From: a bacterium HR15
Lineage (GTDB): Bacteria > Armatimonadota > Fimbriimonadia > Fimbriimonadales > GBS-DC
Direction: 5' to 3'
Assembly: GCA_002898555.1 (NCBI GenBank)
Contig: BEHR01000029.1
Span: 1-50,504, forward strand
DNA length: 50,504 nt
The notes beneath the pieces were generated by a model. It did not search any database and had not been told where the DNA came from. It saw only the letters and a program-made list of their open reading frames with translations. A program made the position numbers and the translations under genes. Of the stretch, positions 7,360 to 17,097 are shown piece by piece. Numbering within the stretch: the stretch's first letter is position 1; every line of letters starts with the position of its first letter.

Positions 7360-8670
7360 TCAATATTCGTTACCAAAATTGAATAAAACAATGAGTAGGT
7401 CAGCATCGTCCACAATGCCATCATCATTCTGATCCTCGATGCAGAACAGGGGGCACTCTTGACCGAAGGCAAACAGCACGGCTAAGAGGTCCGCATCATC
7501 AACAACGCCATTTTCATTTATATCACCCGGGGTAGGGCACAACATTCGCCGTGCACGCACAAATTCCCAGTAGCTTGTTAGCGTACCATTTCCTCCGCAG
7601 AAATTCACTACACCAATCAGGCGCTGGTCAGAAATGCGGAGAATGCCCGATCCAGAGTTACCCGCATCCACCTCCATATCTGCCAAACTGATGCCTCCGT
7701 CGCCAGCGGAGAGCACCTCTCCCGTATCATACTGGAGTGTGTAGTTACGGCAAGTGCTATTCGGATCGGCCCAACGCCCGTAGCCGTAAACAGCGACTGG
7801 CTGACCGCTTACGACATCCATATAAGGCACAGGACGCCGAATCTGCCTATACCGTTCATAGGGTAACTGCCCCTCGGAGTTGGGTCCAGGCACGAGTACA
7901 GCCCAATCCCTGTAGTCATACGCATACACTTGTTGTACGATCGGAAACTGGTCAGCGACTGGCGGATCTTGAGCTGCGCAACCTAACGAGGCAGGTACAT
8001 TGAACTGAATCACGAGATCCGTTGGATCGCCAGGTATCGCCAGACAGTGCCCTGCACTGATTACACAGCTGGCGCGACTAATGACGGAGGCACTACAACC
8101 AACGGGTCGCAACCGAGCGGCCCACTGGTGGCAGTTACCATGCAGAAAATTGCAATCCGTCCAAGGCTCGCAAGCGGGAGCGCGCTGGCTGCAACCACCA
8201 CAAGTGGAGCCACCACACTCGGTGCAGCTGGCTGGTGTGATCCCGCTCGTTTTGCCCAGATCGACCCATATCTTGTGAATAACCACTCGTGCCTTCGTGT
8301 TCGGTTCGCAATAGATGCTTAAAAGCACAGCGTTTCCGTTAAAGAAAGCGGTCGTATTGTGCCAAAGTGTAAGCTGATCAGGGTTGAGGCGCTGCACCTC
8401 ATTATCGTAAAGCGAGCGAACCTCAATCCAACTTTTGGGGGAAAGATGAACTTCCGCGAAGTAGAGGCGCATTGATCGCGCCTTCTCATAGTAGATCACC
8501 GCCTCAAAAACCTTTTGGGGTTCCGAAGCATTTGCTGCCGTGACCCAATCTGTGTCTAAGGTATATGGGCGCATTTCGCCCTGTGGTGCAGGCTGCGCGC
8601 CGCTTCGTGCCGTCAAAGCCAAACTGACCCATATGCAACTGATGCAAGCTAACAGACCTAAGCGTTTCAT
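7360..8670 (-). CDS. Secreted trypsin-like serine protease with dockerin-like C-terminus
   Basis: 436 residues. A signal peptide (about residues 1-25, ending in RSGAQP) is followed by an N-terminal domain of unknown type, a Cys-rich linker (CTECGGSTCGGCS), then a chymotrypsin-fold protease: His in SCVISAGHC, Asp in YDYRDWAVLVP, Ser in DAGNSGSGIL. The last 60 residues are two EF-hand-like units, DINENGVVDDADLLAVLFAFG and DQNDDGIVDDADLLIVLFNFG. The same tail ends the proteins at 19163 and 46027. I infer an exported protease, possibly surface-held through the tail. It overlaps the WD40 gene upstream by 4 bases (ATGA), so the two are translated from one mRNA. The codons are AT-richer than those of most genes here. 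Confidence 0.85.
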   Translation of the reverse strand: MKRLGLLACISCIWVSLALTARSGAQPAPQGEMRPYTLDTDWVTAANASEPQKVFEAVIYYEKARSMRLYFAEVHLSPKSWIEVRSLYDNEVQRLNPDQLTLWHNTTAFFNGNAVLLSIYCEPNTKARVVIHKIWVDLGKTSGITPASCTECGGSTCGGCSQRAPACEPWTDCNFLHGNCHQWAARLRPVGCSASVISRASCVISAGHCLAIPGDPTDLVIQFNVPASLGCAAQDPPVADQFPIVQQVYAYDYRDWAVLVPGPNSEGQLPYERYRQIRRPVPYMDVVSGQPVAVYGYGRWADPNSTCRNYTLQYDTGEVLSAGDGGISLADMEVDAGNSGSGILRISDQRLIGVVNFCGGNGTLTSYWEFVRARRMLCPTPGDINENGVVDDADLLAVLFAFGQECPLFCIEDQNDDGIVDDADLLIVLFNFGNEY

Positions 8671-10811
8671 TCTCGCTCACCTCCATCTACCTCTTGCTGA
8701 TCAGTTGTTCTCCCTCCTATGAGGAAGAGAGGTATATATCCGATCCGCGTTAAAACTAAAGTTGCATCTTGTCTCCCATAAGCAAGATAGCGACATATTT
8801 CATCTATTCCACACCGATAGGTTTGGAAAGAGAGGAAAGCATCTCGCACACCTGTGCCTGTCTCTTGACTAATCGCACCAGCAGGCATCCAATCAATCCA
8901 ATATTTCAAAGCGGTAGGTACCTCCGTGCTTGCACTAACCATCCAATCACCCTGCACGCATAGCGCGGATATCCACTCAGAGTGGATAGGCTGACTCCAA
9001 TCTAAACTACCATTCACTACATCCCACTGCTGTAAAACGCCCGTTGAAGTGCCGACAAAGAGTTTGAGTCGTCCATTGATAACCGCAAATGCTAAGGCGG
9101 TTGGGTTCATATAGTTCCCAACGCGCAGCTCACGATAAAGTGTATAGTTCGTCGTGTTATAAAGGCGAATTTTGCCATCTCTACGCCCGACAGCAAAATA
9201 GCGGTCATCAGGCGCCCACGCGCAACAAAGAATCGGGATAGGAACGTTATTTACTTTCTCTGTACCACTTGCAATGATATGCCCATTCAATGCATTGTAC
9301 ACATACCAGGTGGATAGCGAGGCGGCTAACAGCCGTTGCCCCGTGGGAGAAAAGGCGATTCCGCCTCTGAGGGAGATGAATGATGTCCAACTTATGATAA
9401 AAGTGCTACCTGTCCAGACTAAGCAGTACAACATGGTGTTATCTGCGATAATTAGACGACGCTCAACGGGTGAGAATCGCACGCTCCGCAGAGGTCCAGA
9501 CACTGGGCGCGTGAACACAAGATTACCACCAATATCCCACACATGAACAACTTGGTCTGAACCAGAAGCCACTAACTGATCATCATGACTGATAGCAACA
9601 CTGCGCACAGCTGATTGATAGATAGTGGGAGATGGAAGCATAGTCCAATCGCTTATGCACGCCCCCATTGGTTGCCACCACTCAATCGAACGGTACTCCG
9701 ATCCTACAGCATACAGGTAGGGATTATAGGGGGCGTTGATGGATGCGAGCGAACCTTTAAGGAAGGTGCCTGTCCTGTCAGTAAGAACGGTTTCTCCACA
9801 CTTGCTTGGTGGTTGGTTCGAAACTGTATCCCAGCTATAGGTAATCAATGTCGGGCGCCCTCCTCCATTATTCCAGGTCCAGCCGGCGACCACAAAGTAC
9901 TGACGGAACGCCGGGTCGCTCGTCCACCTGTAAGCGTGAATAGTGTGAATCCAGCCTGTACCACCACTCGCATTGCTAAACGGAACCGAAAAAACCTGAG
10001 CGGGTGTACCAACTATTCGCCAGCCAACAAGCTGCCCACTATCCCCACCTATCAAGAGAAAATCATTTGTCGTATCGTAACTGATCGCACGAACCCGACT
10101 ACCATAGTTAAACAAGAGCAAAACATCTGGGTAGTGAATAGGTTCTCGTTGAGATTGCGGTCGCACAAGATATACAGAATATACAGAACCTTTTTCAGTA
10201 CCGATGGAAAACTCGTTGCGCGATTCAGCGGGCGCAATTGTCAACACCGCGGTGAGTGGTTCACCTGGCATCCAAGGGAACGGATACCATAAAGAAGTAT
10301 TACTGTCAGGATCAGCCAGTAGGAATCCCCCTTTACTACCCGCTGCAATCAGTCGCTTTGGTGAACCATACGACAACCAATTCACGAAGGCAACGGAATA
10401 CACACCATATAATGGTGTCCTCCAACTGCGCACAAAATTGAGCCGCCCATTAGTTTGCAGCCGCCACAGCTTGATCTGATTGTCGGAGCCTCCACCTGCT
10501 GAGACGACCAACCCATTACTTTCAGCGATCGACACTACACCAGATACATGCGCACGAACAGAGGCAACTAATTGACCGAAACGCGGTGAGTTGGTATCCG
10601 CATTCCAAACTTTGATGGTGTTATCTCCCGAAGCCGACAGCAGGAAGCGACGATCTGTCGAAAAAACGGTTTGCCACACAATGGCGGAATGACCGCCCTT
10701 CATCCAGAGCTGGGCACAAGCCCATCCGTGTCCACTCAGCCAAAGGGCAACTATAATCCCCACAGTTTGGGCTAGAATCTGCCTTTTACCTCTCTGTTTT
10801 GTCACTTGCAT
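8667..10811 (-). CDS. Secreted WD40-repeat beta-propeller protein
   Basis: 714 residues. An N-terminal signal peptide (QTVGIIVALWLSGHGWACAQ) is followed by WD40 units such as GHSAIVWQTVFSTDRRFLLSASGDNTIKVWNA, DNQIKLWRLQ, DDQLVASGSDQVVHVWDI and DDRYFAVGRRDGKIRLYN. The number of blades suggests two propellers. It has no catalytic motif and is probably a protein-binding scaffold outside the cytoplasm. The coupled protease gene downstream suggests the two work together, perhaps with the propeller holding the substrate or the protease. GC is visibly lower than around it (43% in one 60-base line counted, against 62% in an infB line), so transfer is possible. The ATG has GGAGG upstream. Confidence 0.8.
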   Translation of the reverse strand: MQVTKQRGKRQILAQTVGIIVALWLSGHGWACAQLWMKGGHSAIVWQTVFSTDRRFLLSASGDNTIKVWNADTNSPRFGQLVASVRAHVSGVVSIAESNGLVVSAGGGSDNQIKLWRLQTNGRLNFVRSWRTPLYGVYSVAFVNWLSYGSPKRLIAAGSKGGFLLADPDSNTSLWYPFPWMPGEPLTAVLTIAPAESRNEFSIGTEKGSVYSVYLVRPQSQREPIHYPDVLLLFNYGSRVRAISYDTTNDFLLIGGDSGQLVGWRIVGTPAQVFSVPFSNASGGTGWIHTIHAYRWTSDPAFRQYFVVAGWTWNNGGGRPTLITYSWDTVSNQPPSKCGETVLTDRTGTFLKGSLASINAPYNPYLYAVGSEYRSIEWWQPMGACISDWTMLPSPTIYQSAVRSVAISHDDQLVASGSDQVVHVWDIGGNLVFTRPVSGPLRSVRFSPVERRLIIADNTMLYCLVWTGSTFIISWTSFISLRGGIAFSPTGQRLLAASLSTWYVYNALNGHIIASGTEKVNNVPIPILCCAWAPDDRYFAVGRRDGKIRLYNTTNYTLYRELRVGNYMNPTALAFAVINGRLKLFVGTSTGVLQQWDVVNGSLDWSQPIHSEWISALCVQGDWMVSASTEVPTALKYWIDWMPAGAISQETGTGVRDAFLSFQTYRCGIDEICRYLAYGRQDATLVLTRIGYIPLFLIGGRTTDQQEVDGGERE

Positions 10812-10842
10812 CGCTCCTTACCTCCGTGATTATTTATACTTC

Positions 10843-10880
10843 CATTACAAGGTCGCATCGTTACAGGTTCGTTACAAGTT
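10843..10880 (-). promoter_or_regulatory. Direct repeats upstream of the WD40 gene
   Basis: Three related units lie just upstream of the WD40 gene: CATTACAAGG, TCGTTACAGGT and TCGTTACAAGT, the last two 12 bp apart (about one helix turn). A TATAAAT-like box and a GGAGG site lie between them and the ATG. They could be a transcription-factor site; the factor is unknown. Confidence 0.35.
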
Positions 10881-10917
10881 TTTGTGCGCTGTCTCGTTAG
10901 GCTGTTTATTCAGTGGC

Positions 10918-13900
10918 TTAGCGCCGTGCTGTCTCCTGAAGCTTCTCCGCTACGGCTTCGACAGGGGGGCGACGGCGCACGAGCAGCCGTCGGAGCCGGT
11001 GCGTCAGGTCATCCATCACCGTATACATACAGGGGATAACCACCAGCGTCAGCAGCGTGCTGACCAGCATCCCGCCGATAATCACGATGCCCAGCGGCGC
11101 ACGGAACTCGGAGCCGCGCCCGACCGCCAGTGCAATCGGGATCATCGCCAGCACCAGCGCGGTGGTGGTCATCAGAATCGGGCGCAAGCGGATGGGCCCT
11201 GCCTCTTGGAGCGCCTCATCGCGTGGCAACCCGCGTGAGCGCAGCGTGTTCGTGAAGTCCACCAGCAGAATCGCGTTCTTGCCCACCAACCCGACCAGCA
11301 TGATGATGCCGATCATTGAGACGATGTTCAACTCGGAGCGGGCTATGATCAGTGCAAGCAGCGCGCCCACCAACGCCTGCGGCTGGCTGAACATGATGAT
11401 AAACGGGTAGAGCCAGTTTTCGAACAGCGCAACCATCAGCAAGTAGACGAGAATGAAGGAAAGCAGCAGCGCCTGCATCATGTATGCGCCCTCGCGTGCC
11501 ATCACCTCGCCCTCACCGAACCACTGCACGCGCACGCCGGGCGGAATGAGATTCTGCTCGCGCAGCAGGGTGTCGATCTGCACGCGCAGGTTGCCCAGCG
11601 AATAGCCGGGCATCAGGTTTGCCAGCACCATCACGCGCCGTTGACGGTCTGCACGCTCGATGCGCGTGGGACCTTCGCTTAGGCGGATGGTCGCCACATC
11701 GCGCAGATAGACGGGTGCGCCTTGCACATATGCCACGACCAGATGGCCCAGCTCGCTGGTGCGTTGGCGGTCCGCTTCATTCAAGCGCACGCGAATGGCA
11801 TACTCCTGCCCCGCCTCACGGTACTTGACGCTGGTGTCGCCCTCGTAGGCGGTGCGCAAGGCGAGCGCGATTTCCGCAATGCTCACGCCCAGGCGCGTTG
11901 CCCGTTCGCGATCCACCATCACCTGTAGCTCCGGCTTGCCTGCTGACCATGAGAGATCGGGGTCTTTGATGCCCGGCAGCCGACTGATCGCTTGCCGCAC
12001 GCGCTCTGCTGTTGCCAGGAGGGTGGTGGTATCCTTGCCCACCATCGCCAGCTGGATGGGCTGCCCAAAACCACCGCCACGGAAACCGGAGATCGCGTTC
12101 ACGGCGATCTGCGCGCCGGGAATAGTGCCGATTTTCTCGCGCAATTCGCCCGCCACCTCCACATCGGAGCGAGTGCGCAGCGGCTCGTCGTGTTTCACCC
12201 AGAACATCAGGCTATCAAGCAGTGCCTTTTTGGGATGGAGCGTGACCTGAATATTGGCGAAGCGAGGCCCGCGATCGCCTGCTCCGATGAACCCTGCGCC
12301 TGACGCGCCCACCAGTGATGAGACATACTTCACTTCGGGAATAGTCAGCGCGACCTGCTCGATGCGCTTCACCACAGCGTCGGTCTCGCTCAGTGCGGCA
12401 TCGGGCGGGAGTTTAACCGTGATGCCAATCAGCCCTTGATCCTGCGAGGGCGCGAATCGGAACGGCAGTAAGGGGCTGCCGCGCACGGCGGAGCCAATCA
12501 CCAGCATGAGCGTCGCCAGCAACAGCCCGTTGCCCGTCAGGATCACGGCCCAACGGTGGCGCAACGCCCACGCAAGCAACCGACGATAGCCCCGTTCCAA
12601 AGCCCGATAACGCCGATCGAACCAGCGGAAAAACCCTTTTGGCTCCTCCAGCGCCTCGCCCCGCCGATAGAAGCGACTGGCAAGCATCGGGGTCAGTGTG
12701 AAGGATACGAGGAGCGAGAAGAGCACCGTGACCGCCACCGTCAGACCGAAGGAACGGAAGAACTGCCCCACAACCCCACCCATAAAGGCAATCGGCAGGA
12801 ACACCACCACATCCACAAAGGTAATGGTCACAGCTGCCAGTCCAATCTCGGTGCGCCCATTATAGGCGGCTTCCATCGGCTCCTCGCCCATCGACAGATG
12901 GCGGTAAATGTTCTCAATCACGACAATCGCATCGTCCACCAGCACGCCCACCGCCAGCGAGAGTGCCAACATCGTCATAAAGTTGATGGTGAACCCGAAG
13001 AAGTAGATGGCTAAGAAGGAGGCAAAGATACATGTCGGGATCGCCAGCGCGACGATAAAGGTGCCGCGAATATTATACAAAAACAGATACACAATCAGCA
13101 CCACGAGGATAATCGCCAGGTAGAGTGCGATGCGTAGGTCGGTCAAGCTCTCCTTGATCGACTCCGCTTGGTCGAAGGAGATTTCGAACTTCAGGTCCGG
13201 GTACTCCTGTTGGATACGCTCGATGGCGTCATGAATACCCGCAGAGACCTCCAGCGCGTTCGCATCGCTCGCCTTCTGCACCACCAGAGTCACATTCTCC
13301 TTGCCATTTAGCCGGGTGATGACGGTGCGTTCCTCCACCGTGTCGCGAATATCCGCCACATCTTGCAAGCGGATGGTCGCCCCTTGCGCCATCGGGTTGC
13401 GCGGGTTTTGCAAGTAAAGGCGAAGATTGCGCAGTTCGTCGACCGAACGAAATTCCCCCAGCAGGCGCACATTGTAATCGCGTTCACCCTCCGTGATGCG
13501 TCCGGCGGGCAGGTTCAGATTTGCTGCCTGTAGCGCGCGCACAACCGCATTAATGGATAGCCCGTAGGCGTTCAGCCGCTCCTTATCAATAGCAACCAGC
13601 ACCTCGCGCTTCTGGCCACCCGACACAGTGACCGCTGCCACGCCCGGCACACTGGCAAGCCGATCTTTGATGATGTTGTCTGCCAGATCCCGCAGTTCGT
13701 AGGGTGGGCGGTTGCCCGTCAGCGCGATATACATCGTGGGTTGCGACTGCGTGTCCAGCTTGCTGATGATGGGGCGCTCGGCATCATCGGGTAGCGAGCC
13801 AATCGCGGCGTTCACCTTCGCCTGCACATCGATATAGGCTTGCCCAATATCGGTGCCGATATAGAACTCCAGCGTGACCTGCGAGACGCCGTATTGCGAG

Positions 13901-14148
13901 GTGGAAGTGATTTGTCGCAGCCCTTCCACGCCCGCCACCGCGTCCTCAAGAGGCTTGGTGACAAGCGTTTCCACCTCGTCGGGCGATGCGCCCGGATACA
14001 CCGTCAGGATGGTGATAACAGGGAAGTCCACCTTCGGCTGAAGCTCCACCTGTGTTTTGCTCAAGGCGTAGAAGCCCAGCACAATGACCGCTACCATAAA
14101 CACGGTGATGGTCACCGGTCGGTTCAGTGCCAATCGGGTCATCCACAT
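10918..14148 (-). CDS. RND efflux pump, inner-membrane transporter (AcrB/HAE1 family)
   Basis: 1076 residues. It is a proton-driven transporter that exports drugs or other hydrophobic compounds through a tripartite channel. The start MWMTRLALNRPVTITVFMVAVIVLGFYAL is the first transmembrane helix; the family NP signature appears as NRPV. TM4 carries the paired aspartates of the proton relay (VGVLVDDAIVVIENIYRH). There are twelve helices in two halves, with two large periplasmic loops (e.g. TVYPGASPDEVETLVTKPLEDAVAG). The ATG at 14148 has GGAGG 8 bases upstream; the longer frame to 14181 lacks a site. It is last in the order tetR, outer-membrane factor, adaptor, pump. Substrate cannot be deduced. 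Confidence 0.93.
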   Translation of the reverse strand: MWMTRLALNRPVTITVFMVAVIVLGFYALSKTQVELQPKVDFPVITILTVYPGASPDEVETLVTKPLEDAVAGVEGLRQITSTSQYGVSQVTLEFYIGTDIGQAYIDVQAKVNAAIGSLPDDAERPIISKLDTQSQPTMYIALTGNRPPYELRDLADNIIKDRLASVPGVAAVTVSGGQKREVLVAIDKERLNAYGLSINAVVRALQAANLNLPAGRITEGERDYNVRLLGEFRSVDELRNLRLYLQNPRNPMAQGATIRLQDVADIRDTVEERTVITRLNGKENVTLVVQKASDANALEVSAGIHDAIERIQQEYPDLKFEISFDQAESIKESLTDLRIALYLAIILVVLIVYLFLYNIRGTFIVALAIPTCIFASFLAIYFFGFTINFMTMLALSLAVGVLVDDAIVVIENIYRHLSMGEEPMEAAYNGRTEIGLAAVTITFVDVVVFLPIAFMGGVVGQFFRSFGLTVAVTVLFSLLVSFTLTPMLASRFYRRGEALEEPKGFFRWFDRRYRALERGYRRLLAWALRHRWAVILTGNGLLLATLMLVIGSAVRGSPLLPFRFAPSQDQGLIGITVKLPPDAALSETDAVVKRIEQVALTIPEVKYVSSLVGASGAGFIGAGDRGPRFANIQVTLHPKKALLDSLMFWVKHDEPLRTRSDVEVAGELREKIGTIPGAQIAVNAISGFRGGGFGQPIQLAMVGKDTTTLLATAERVRQAISRLPGIKDPDLSWSAGKPELQVMVDRERATRLGVSIAEIALALRTAYEGDTSVKYREAGQEYAIRVRLNEADRQRTSELGHLVVAYVQGAPVYLRDVATIRLSEGPTRIERADRQRRVMVLANLMPGYSLGNLRVQIDTLLREQNLIPPGVRVQWFGEGEVMAREGAYMMQALLLSFILVYLLMVALFENWLYPFIIMFSQPQALVGALLALIIARSELNIVSMIGIIMLVGLVGKNAILLVDFTNTLRSRGLPRDEALQEAGPIRLRPILMTTTALVLAMIPIALAVGRGSEFRAPLGIVIIGGMLVSTLLTLVVIPCMYTVMDDLTHRLRRLLVRRRPPVEAVAEKLQETARR

Positions 14149-14244
14149 CGTTTCAGCCTCCTTCGTTGGGGCGAGTAGCAACGGATGGGAAGCATGCTCC
14201 CCTTGCTCCTATTGAACTCGCTTCTTTCCATCATTTGCTTCTCA

Positions 14245-15678
14245 CTACCTGCCCTCCACTATCCGCACAGGCTGCCCATCGCTGAGCAGATCTTGCCCGC
14301 GAATAACCACTGGCTCACCGGGCTGGACGCCCTCGGCATAGACCACTTGGGTGTTGCTGGCGCGCACGGATATCCGTCGTGCCTTGGCGATGTTGTTCTC
14401 TACAACGAACACGCGCGTTGTATCGCCCTTTTCGATCAGCGCGAGTTTGGGCACAAGCGGCACACGGCGATAGGTGCGGAGGCGAATGACCCCGCGTGCG
14501 AACAGCCCCGTTTTGAGGGGCAGGTCGGCTGGATTAGCCAGCGTGATGCGCAGACGCAAGTTGCGGGCGTTATCCGCGGTGGCGGGATAGATCGCTTCGA
14601 CCTTGCCCATGAACACGCGCTCCGGGAAGGCATCCACGCGCACCTGCACCGGCATGCCTACACGCACCTCGCGCAGCAGCGTTTCAGGCAAGGTGGCTTC
14701 GAAGTAGAGCTGCCGCAGGTCCACCACGCGCGCCACCGGGGCACCCTGTCCCACCATCGAGCCGAGATCCACGAACCGTTGCGCCACCCAGCCATCGAAA
14801 GGTGCGCGAATCACGGTATCAGCGAGTTGTTGCTTCAGATAGGCATAATTGGCGCGTGCCTGAGCGAGGGCAGCACGCGCGGCTGCTACTTGCTGTTGGC
14901 GCAGTTCGATCTGCGATTTGCCCAATAATGCCTGTCGGTAGGCTTCCTCCGCCTGCTTGACGGCTTGCTCGGCAGCTTCGATGTCCTCGCGTCTTGGTCC
15001 CTCGCGAACGAGGCTCAACGCCTGCTCTGCTTGGCGCAGTTGAGCCTGGGCGGATTCGTAAGCGGTTTTTTGCGCGTCATACTGCTGCTTGGGAATTGCG
15101 CCCTGCTCATAAAGCTGCTTTGCGCGTTCGAAGTTCGCCTTTGCCAGTTCGTAGTTCGCGCGTGCGGCTGCGACCTGCTGTTCCGCTTGCTGGCGTTCTT
15201 GGGGTCGTGCGCCCGTTTGGAGGGCGCGGAGCCGTGCTTGCGCTGCCAAGAGCGCGGCGCGTGCCGATTGAATCTGCGCGTCGGTCTGCGCGGGCTGGAC
15301 CTTGGCAGCGACCTCCGCCTGTTTCAGGTTCGCCTCCGCAACACGCACGGCTGCTTCCGCTTGCTGCAATTGAATACGCAGGTCGGACTGATCCTGAACA
15401 GCAATCACCTGCCCTTTGCGCACGCGGTCACCCTCACGCACGCGCACTTCGACCACTTTGTCTCCCAGCTTGGCAGCGACCAGGGTGTCGGCATAGCTGG
15501 TTAGGTCGCCTGTGACCTCGATTTCGTCGCTCAGGTCGCCCGTTTGGACGGTGGCAACGGCGACTGCGACGGCAGGGGTCTCATTGGCAGTGGCGCGGGA
15601 GGCAGGTGCGCCACCACGGCACGCGCTTAGCATAAGCATTAGCCCCAACCCAATCCATATTCCCGTTGGCTTCTGCAT
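14245..15678 (-). CDS. RND periplasmic adaptor lipoprotein (HlyD/AcrA family)
   Basis: 477 residues. The lipoprotein signal peptide ends in LMLSACRGG, with Cys20 to be lipidated. Next come the barrel-sandwich half (GDLTSYADTLVAAKLGDKVVEVRVREGDRVRKGQVIAVQD), a long alpha-helical hairpin rich in AQA/QQAEQ heptads (about residues 105-280), the second lipoyl-like half (DTVIRAPFDGWVAQRFVDLGSMVGQGAPVARVVDL) and a beta-barrel. It bridges the RND pump and the TolC-like channel. It lies 96 bp upstream of the pump gene and 63 bp downstream of the outer-membrane factor gene, all on one strand. The helical hairpin is longer than in many adaptors, which may reflect spanning of the periplasm. Confidence 0.92.
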   Translation of the reverse strand: MQKPTGIWIGLGLMLMLSACRGGAPASRATANETPAVAVAVATVQTGDLSDEIEVTGDLTSYADTLVAAKLGDKVVEVRVREGDRVRKGQVIAVQDQSDLRIQLQQAEAAVRVAEANLKQAEVAAKVQPAQTDAQIQSARAALLAAQARLRALQTGARPQERQQAEQQVAAARANYELAKANFERAKQLYEQGAIPKQQYDAQKTAYESAQAQLRQAEQALSLVREGPRREDIEAAEQAVKQAEEAYRQALLGKSQIELRQQQVAAARAALAQARANYAYLKQQLADTVIRAPFDGWVAQRFVDLGSMVGQGAPVARVVDLRQLYFEATLPETLLREVRVGMPVQVRVDAFPERVFMGKVEAIYPATADNARNLRLRITLANPADLPLKTGLFARGVIRLRTYRRVPLVPKLALIEKGDTTRVFVVENNIAKARRISVRASNTQVVYAEGVQPGEPVVIRGQDLLSDGQPVRIVEGR

Positions 15679-15741
15679 GGGATTACCTCCTCGATTCCGA
15701 TCAAATCTGAATTTTCATTCGACAGGTGCGGAGAATGTGAC

Positions 15742-17097
15742 CTAAAACAGGGCTGCATAGCGTTCCCCTATTGTGCCGACGGCTTTCTGCAAGGCGGCAT
15801 AGGCGTTCAAATAGTCAAACTGGGCGTTGATCAAGTTCGTTTGTGCCTGGGTGTAGGCAAGTTCCGCGTCGCTGATTTCGAGCTGGGGCGAGACGCCTGC
15901 CTCATAGCGGATGCGTGCCAGGCGCAACGCTTCCGTTGCCTGTTCCAACCCTTTACGGGCAACTTCCAGCCGTTTCTGGGCATCCTTCAGGTTGAGGTAG
16001 GCGGTACGCACTTCCAACGCGATGCCCTCCTTCACTTGTTGCAGGTTAATCTCGGCGATTTGCAGGTCCTCGCGTGCCTGCTCCACCCGCGCCCGCGTGA
16101 TGCCTCCATCAAACACAGGGAATGAGAGAATTGCCGTCGCGGTGAAGGTCTGCCGGCGCGGATTGAACACAGAGGTGTTCAGGTTGAAGTTCCATTGCCC
16201 ATTGAGGGCGAGAGTGGGCAGGTTGCCGCGTCGGGCGCTGTCGATGTTGACTCGCGCCAGCTCCCGATTGCGTTCGGCGGCGCGCAGCTCAGGGCGGCGC
16301 GCATAGGCCTCATGGATCAGCGCATCCAGTTCCTGTTCCATCGCGGGCAAGCTATCGGGCAGCACTACCTGCACGGGCGCGTTCAGGTCGCGTCCCAGCA
16401 GGTTGTTCAGCGCCGCTTTCGCGATCTCCACCTGATTGCGAGCGTTCAGCAATGCCTGCTCGTTCTGAGCGACCTGGGTTTCGGCACGCAATAGATCGAA
16501 TCGCGAGGCAACGCCCGTGTCCACCTGGGTGCGGGTGATGCGCAGCCGCTCCTGCGCGTTTTTGAGCGCCTCCTCCGCCACACGCACGAACGACTCGGCA
16601 CGCGCCACATTCTGATAAGCGTTCGTTACCTGCAGGATCAGCTCGTTGCGCGTTCGCTCATAATCGAGCAGGGTCAGCTCATAGCCCAGCGAGGCGGCGC
16701 GGACACCCGTTCGGATGATGCCGCTGATGTCGACAGGCTGCGTGAGGGTCAGCACTGCCACGCGATTCTCGATGTTGCCGAGGCGCACCTCCTGTGGTCC
16801 GAAGCGCGCTGTGGCAACCCGATCGAAGCGCGTGTAAGTAGACGAGCTTTGAATTTGCAAGTTGCCTGCACCACGCGCTTCGCTGACTCGCTCGCGTGCT
16901 TTTTCCAGTGTGCGTTGGGCTATCTGGAGGGCACGATTGCCTTTGAGAGCCATCCGAATCGCCTCCTCCAGAGTCAGCGGCTGTACCGAGTCCGTCTGAG
17001 CGTAAAAGGCTGTCGCCAGACACATCAGCAGAGTGAGCAGCAAGTGGCGACCTGCGTGTAGTGCGTAGCGAGCAGCGAATCGTGTATTTCGGCTCAT
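15742..17097 (-). CDS. TolC-family outer-membrane efflux channel
   Basis: 451 residues. A signal peptide (LLLTLLMCLATAFYAQ) is followed by two structurally repeated halves typical of outer-membrane factors: LTLEEAIRMALKGNRALQIAQRTLEKARERV at the start of the first, and PTLALNGQWNFNLN leading into the membrane strand segment of the second, with long coiled helices (LRLARIRYEAGVSPQLEISDAELAYTQAQ). It forms the exit duct of the pump. I chose ATG at 17097 because GGAGG lies about 8 bases upstream and the start overlaps the tetR stop (ATGA); the longer frame runs into tetR. Confidence 0.92.
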   Translation of the reverse strand: MSRNTRFAARYALHAGRHLLLTLLMCLATAFYAQTDSVQPLTLEEAIRMALKGNRALQIAQRTLEKARERVSEARGAGNLQIQSSSTYTRFDRVATARFGPQEVRLGNIENRVAVLTLTQPVDISGIIRTGVRAASLGYELTLLDYERTRNELILQVTNAYQNVARAESFVRVAEEALKNAQERLRITRTQVDTGVASRFDLLRAETQVAQNEQALLNARNQVEIAKAALNNLLGRDLNAPVQVVLPDSLPAMEQELDALIHEAYARRPELRAAERNRELARVNIDSARRGNLPTLALNGQWNFNLNTSVFNPRRQTFTATAILSFPVFDGGITRARVEQAREDLQIAEINLQQVKEGIALEVRTAYLNLKDAQKRLEVARKGLEQATEALRLARIRYEAGVSPQLEISDAELAYTQAQTNLINAQFDYLNAYAALQKAVGTIGERYAALF

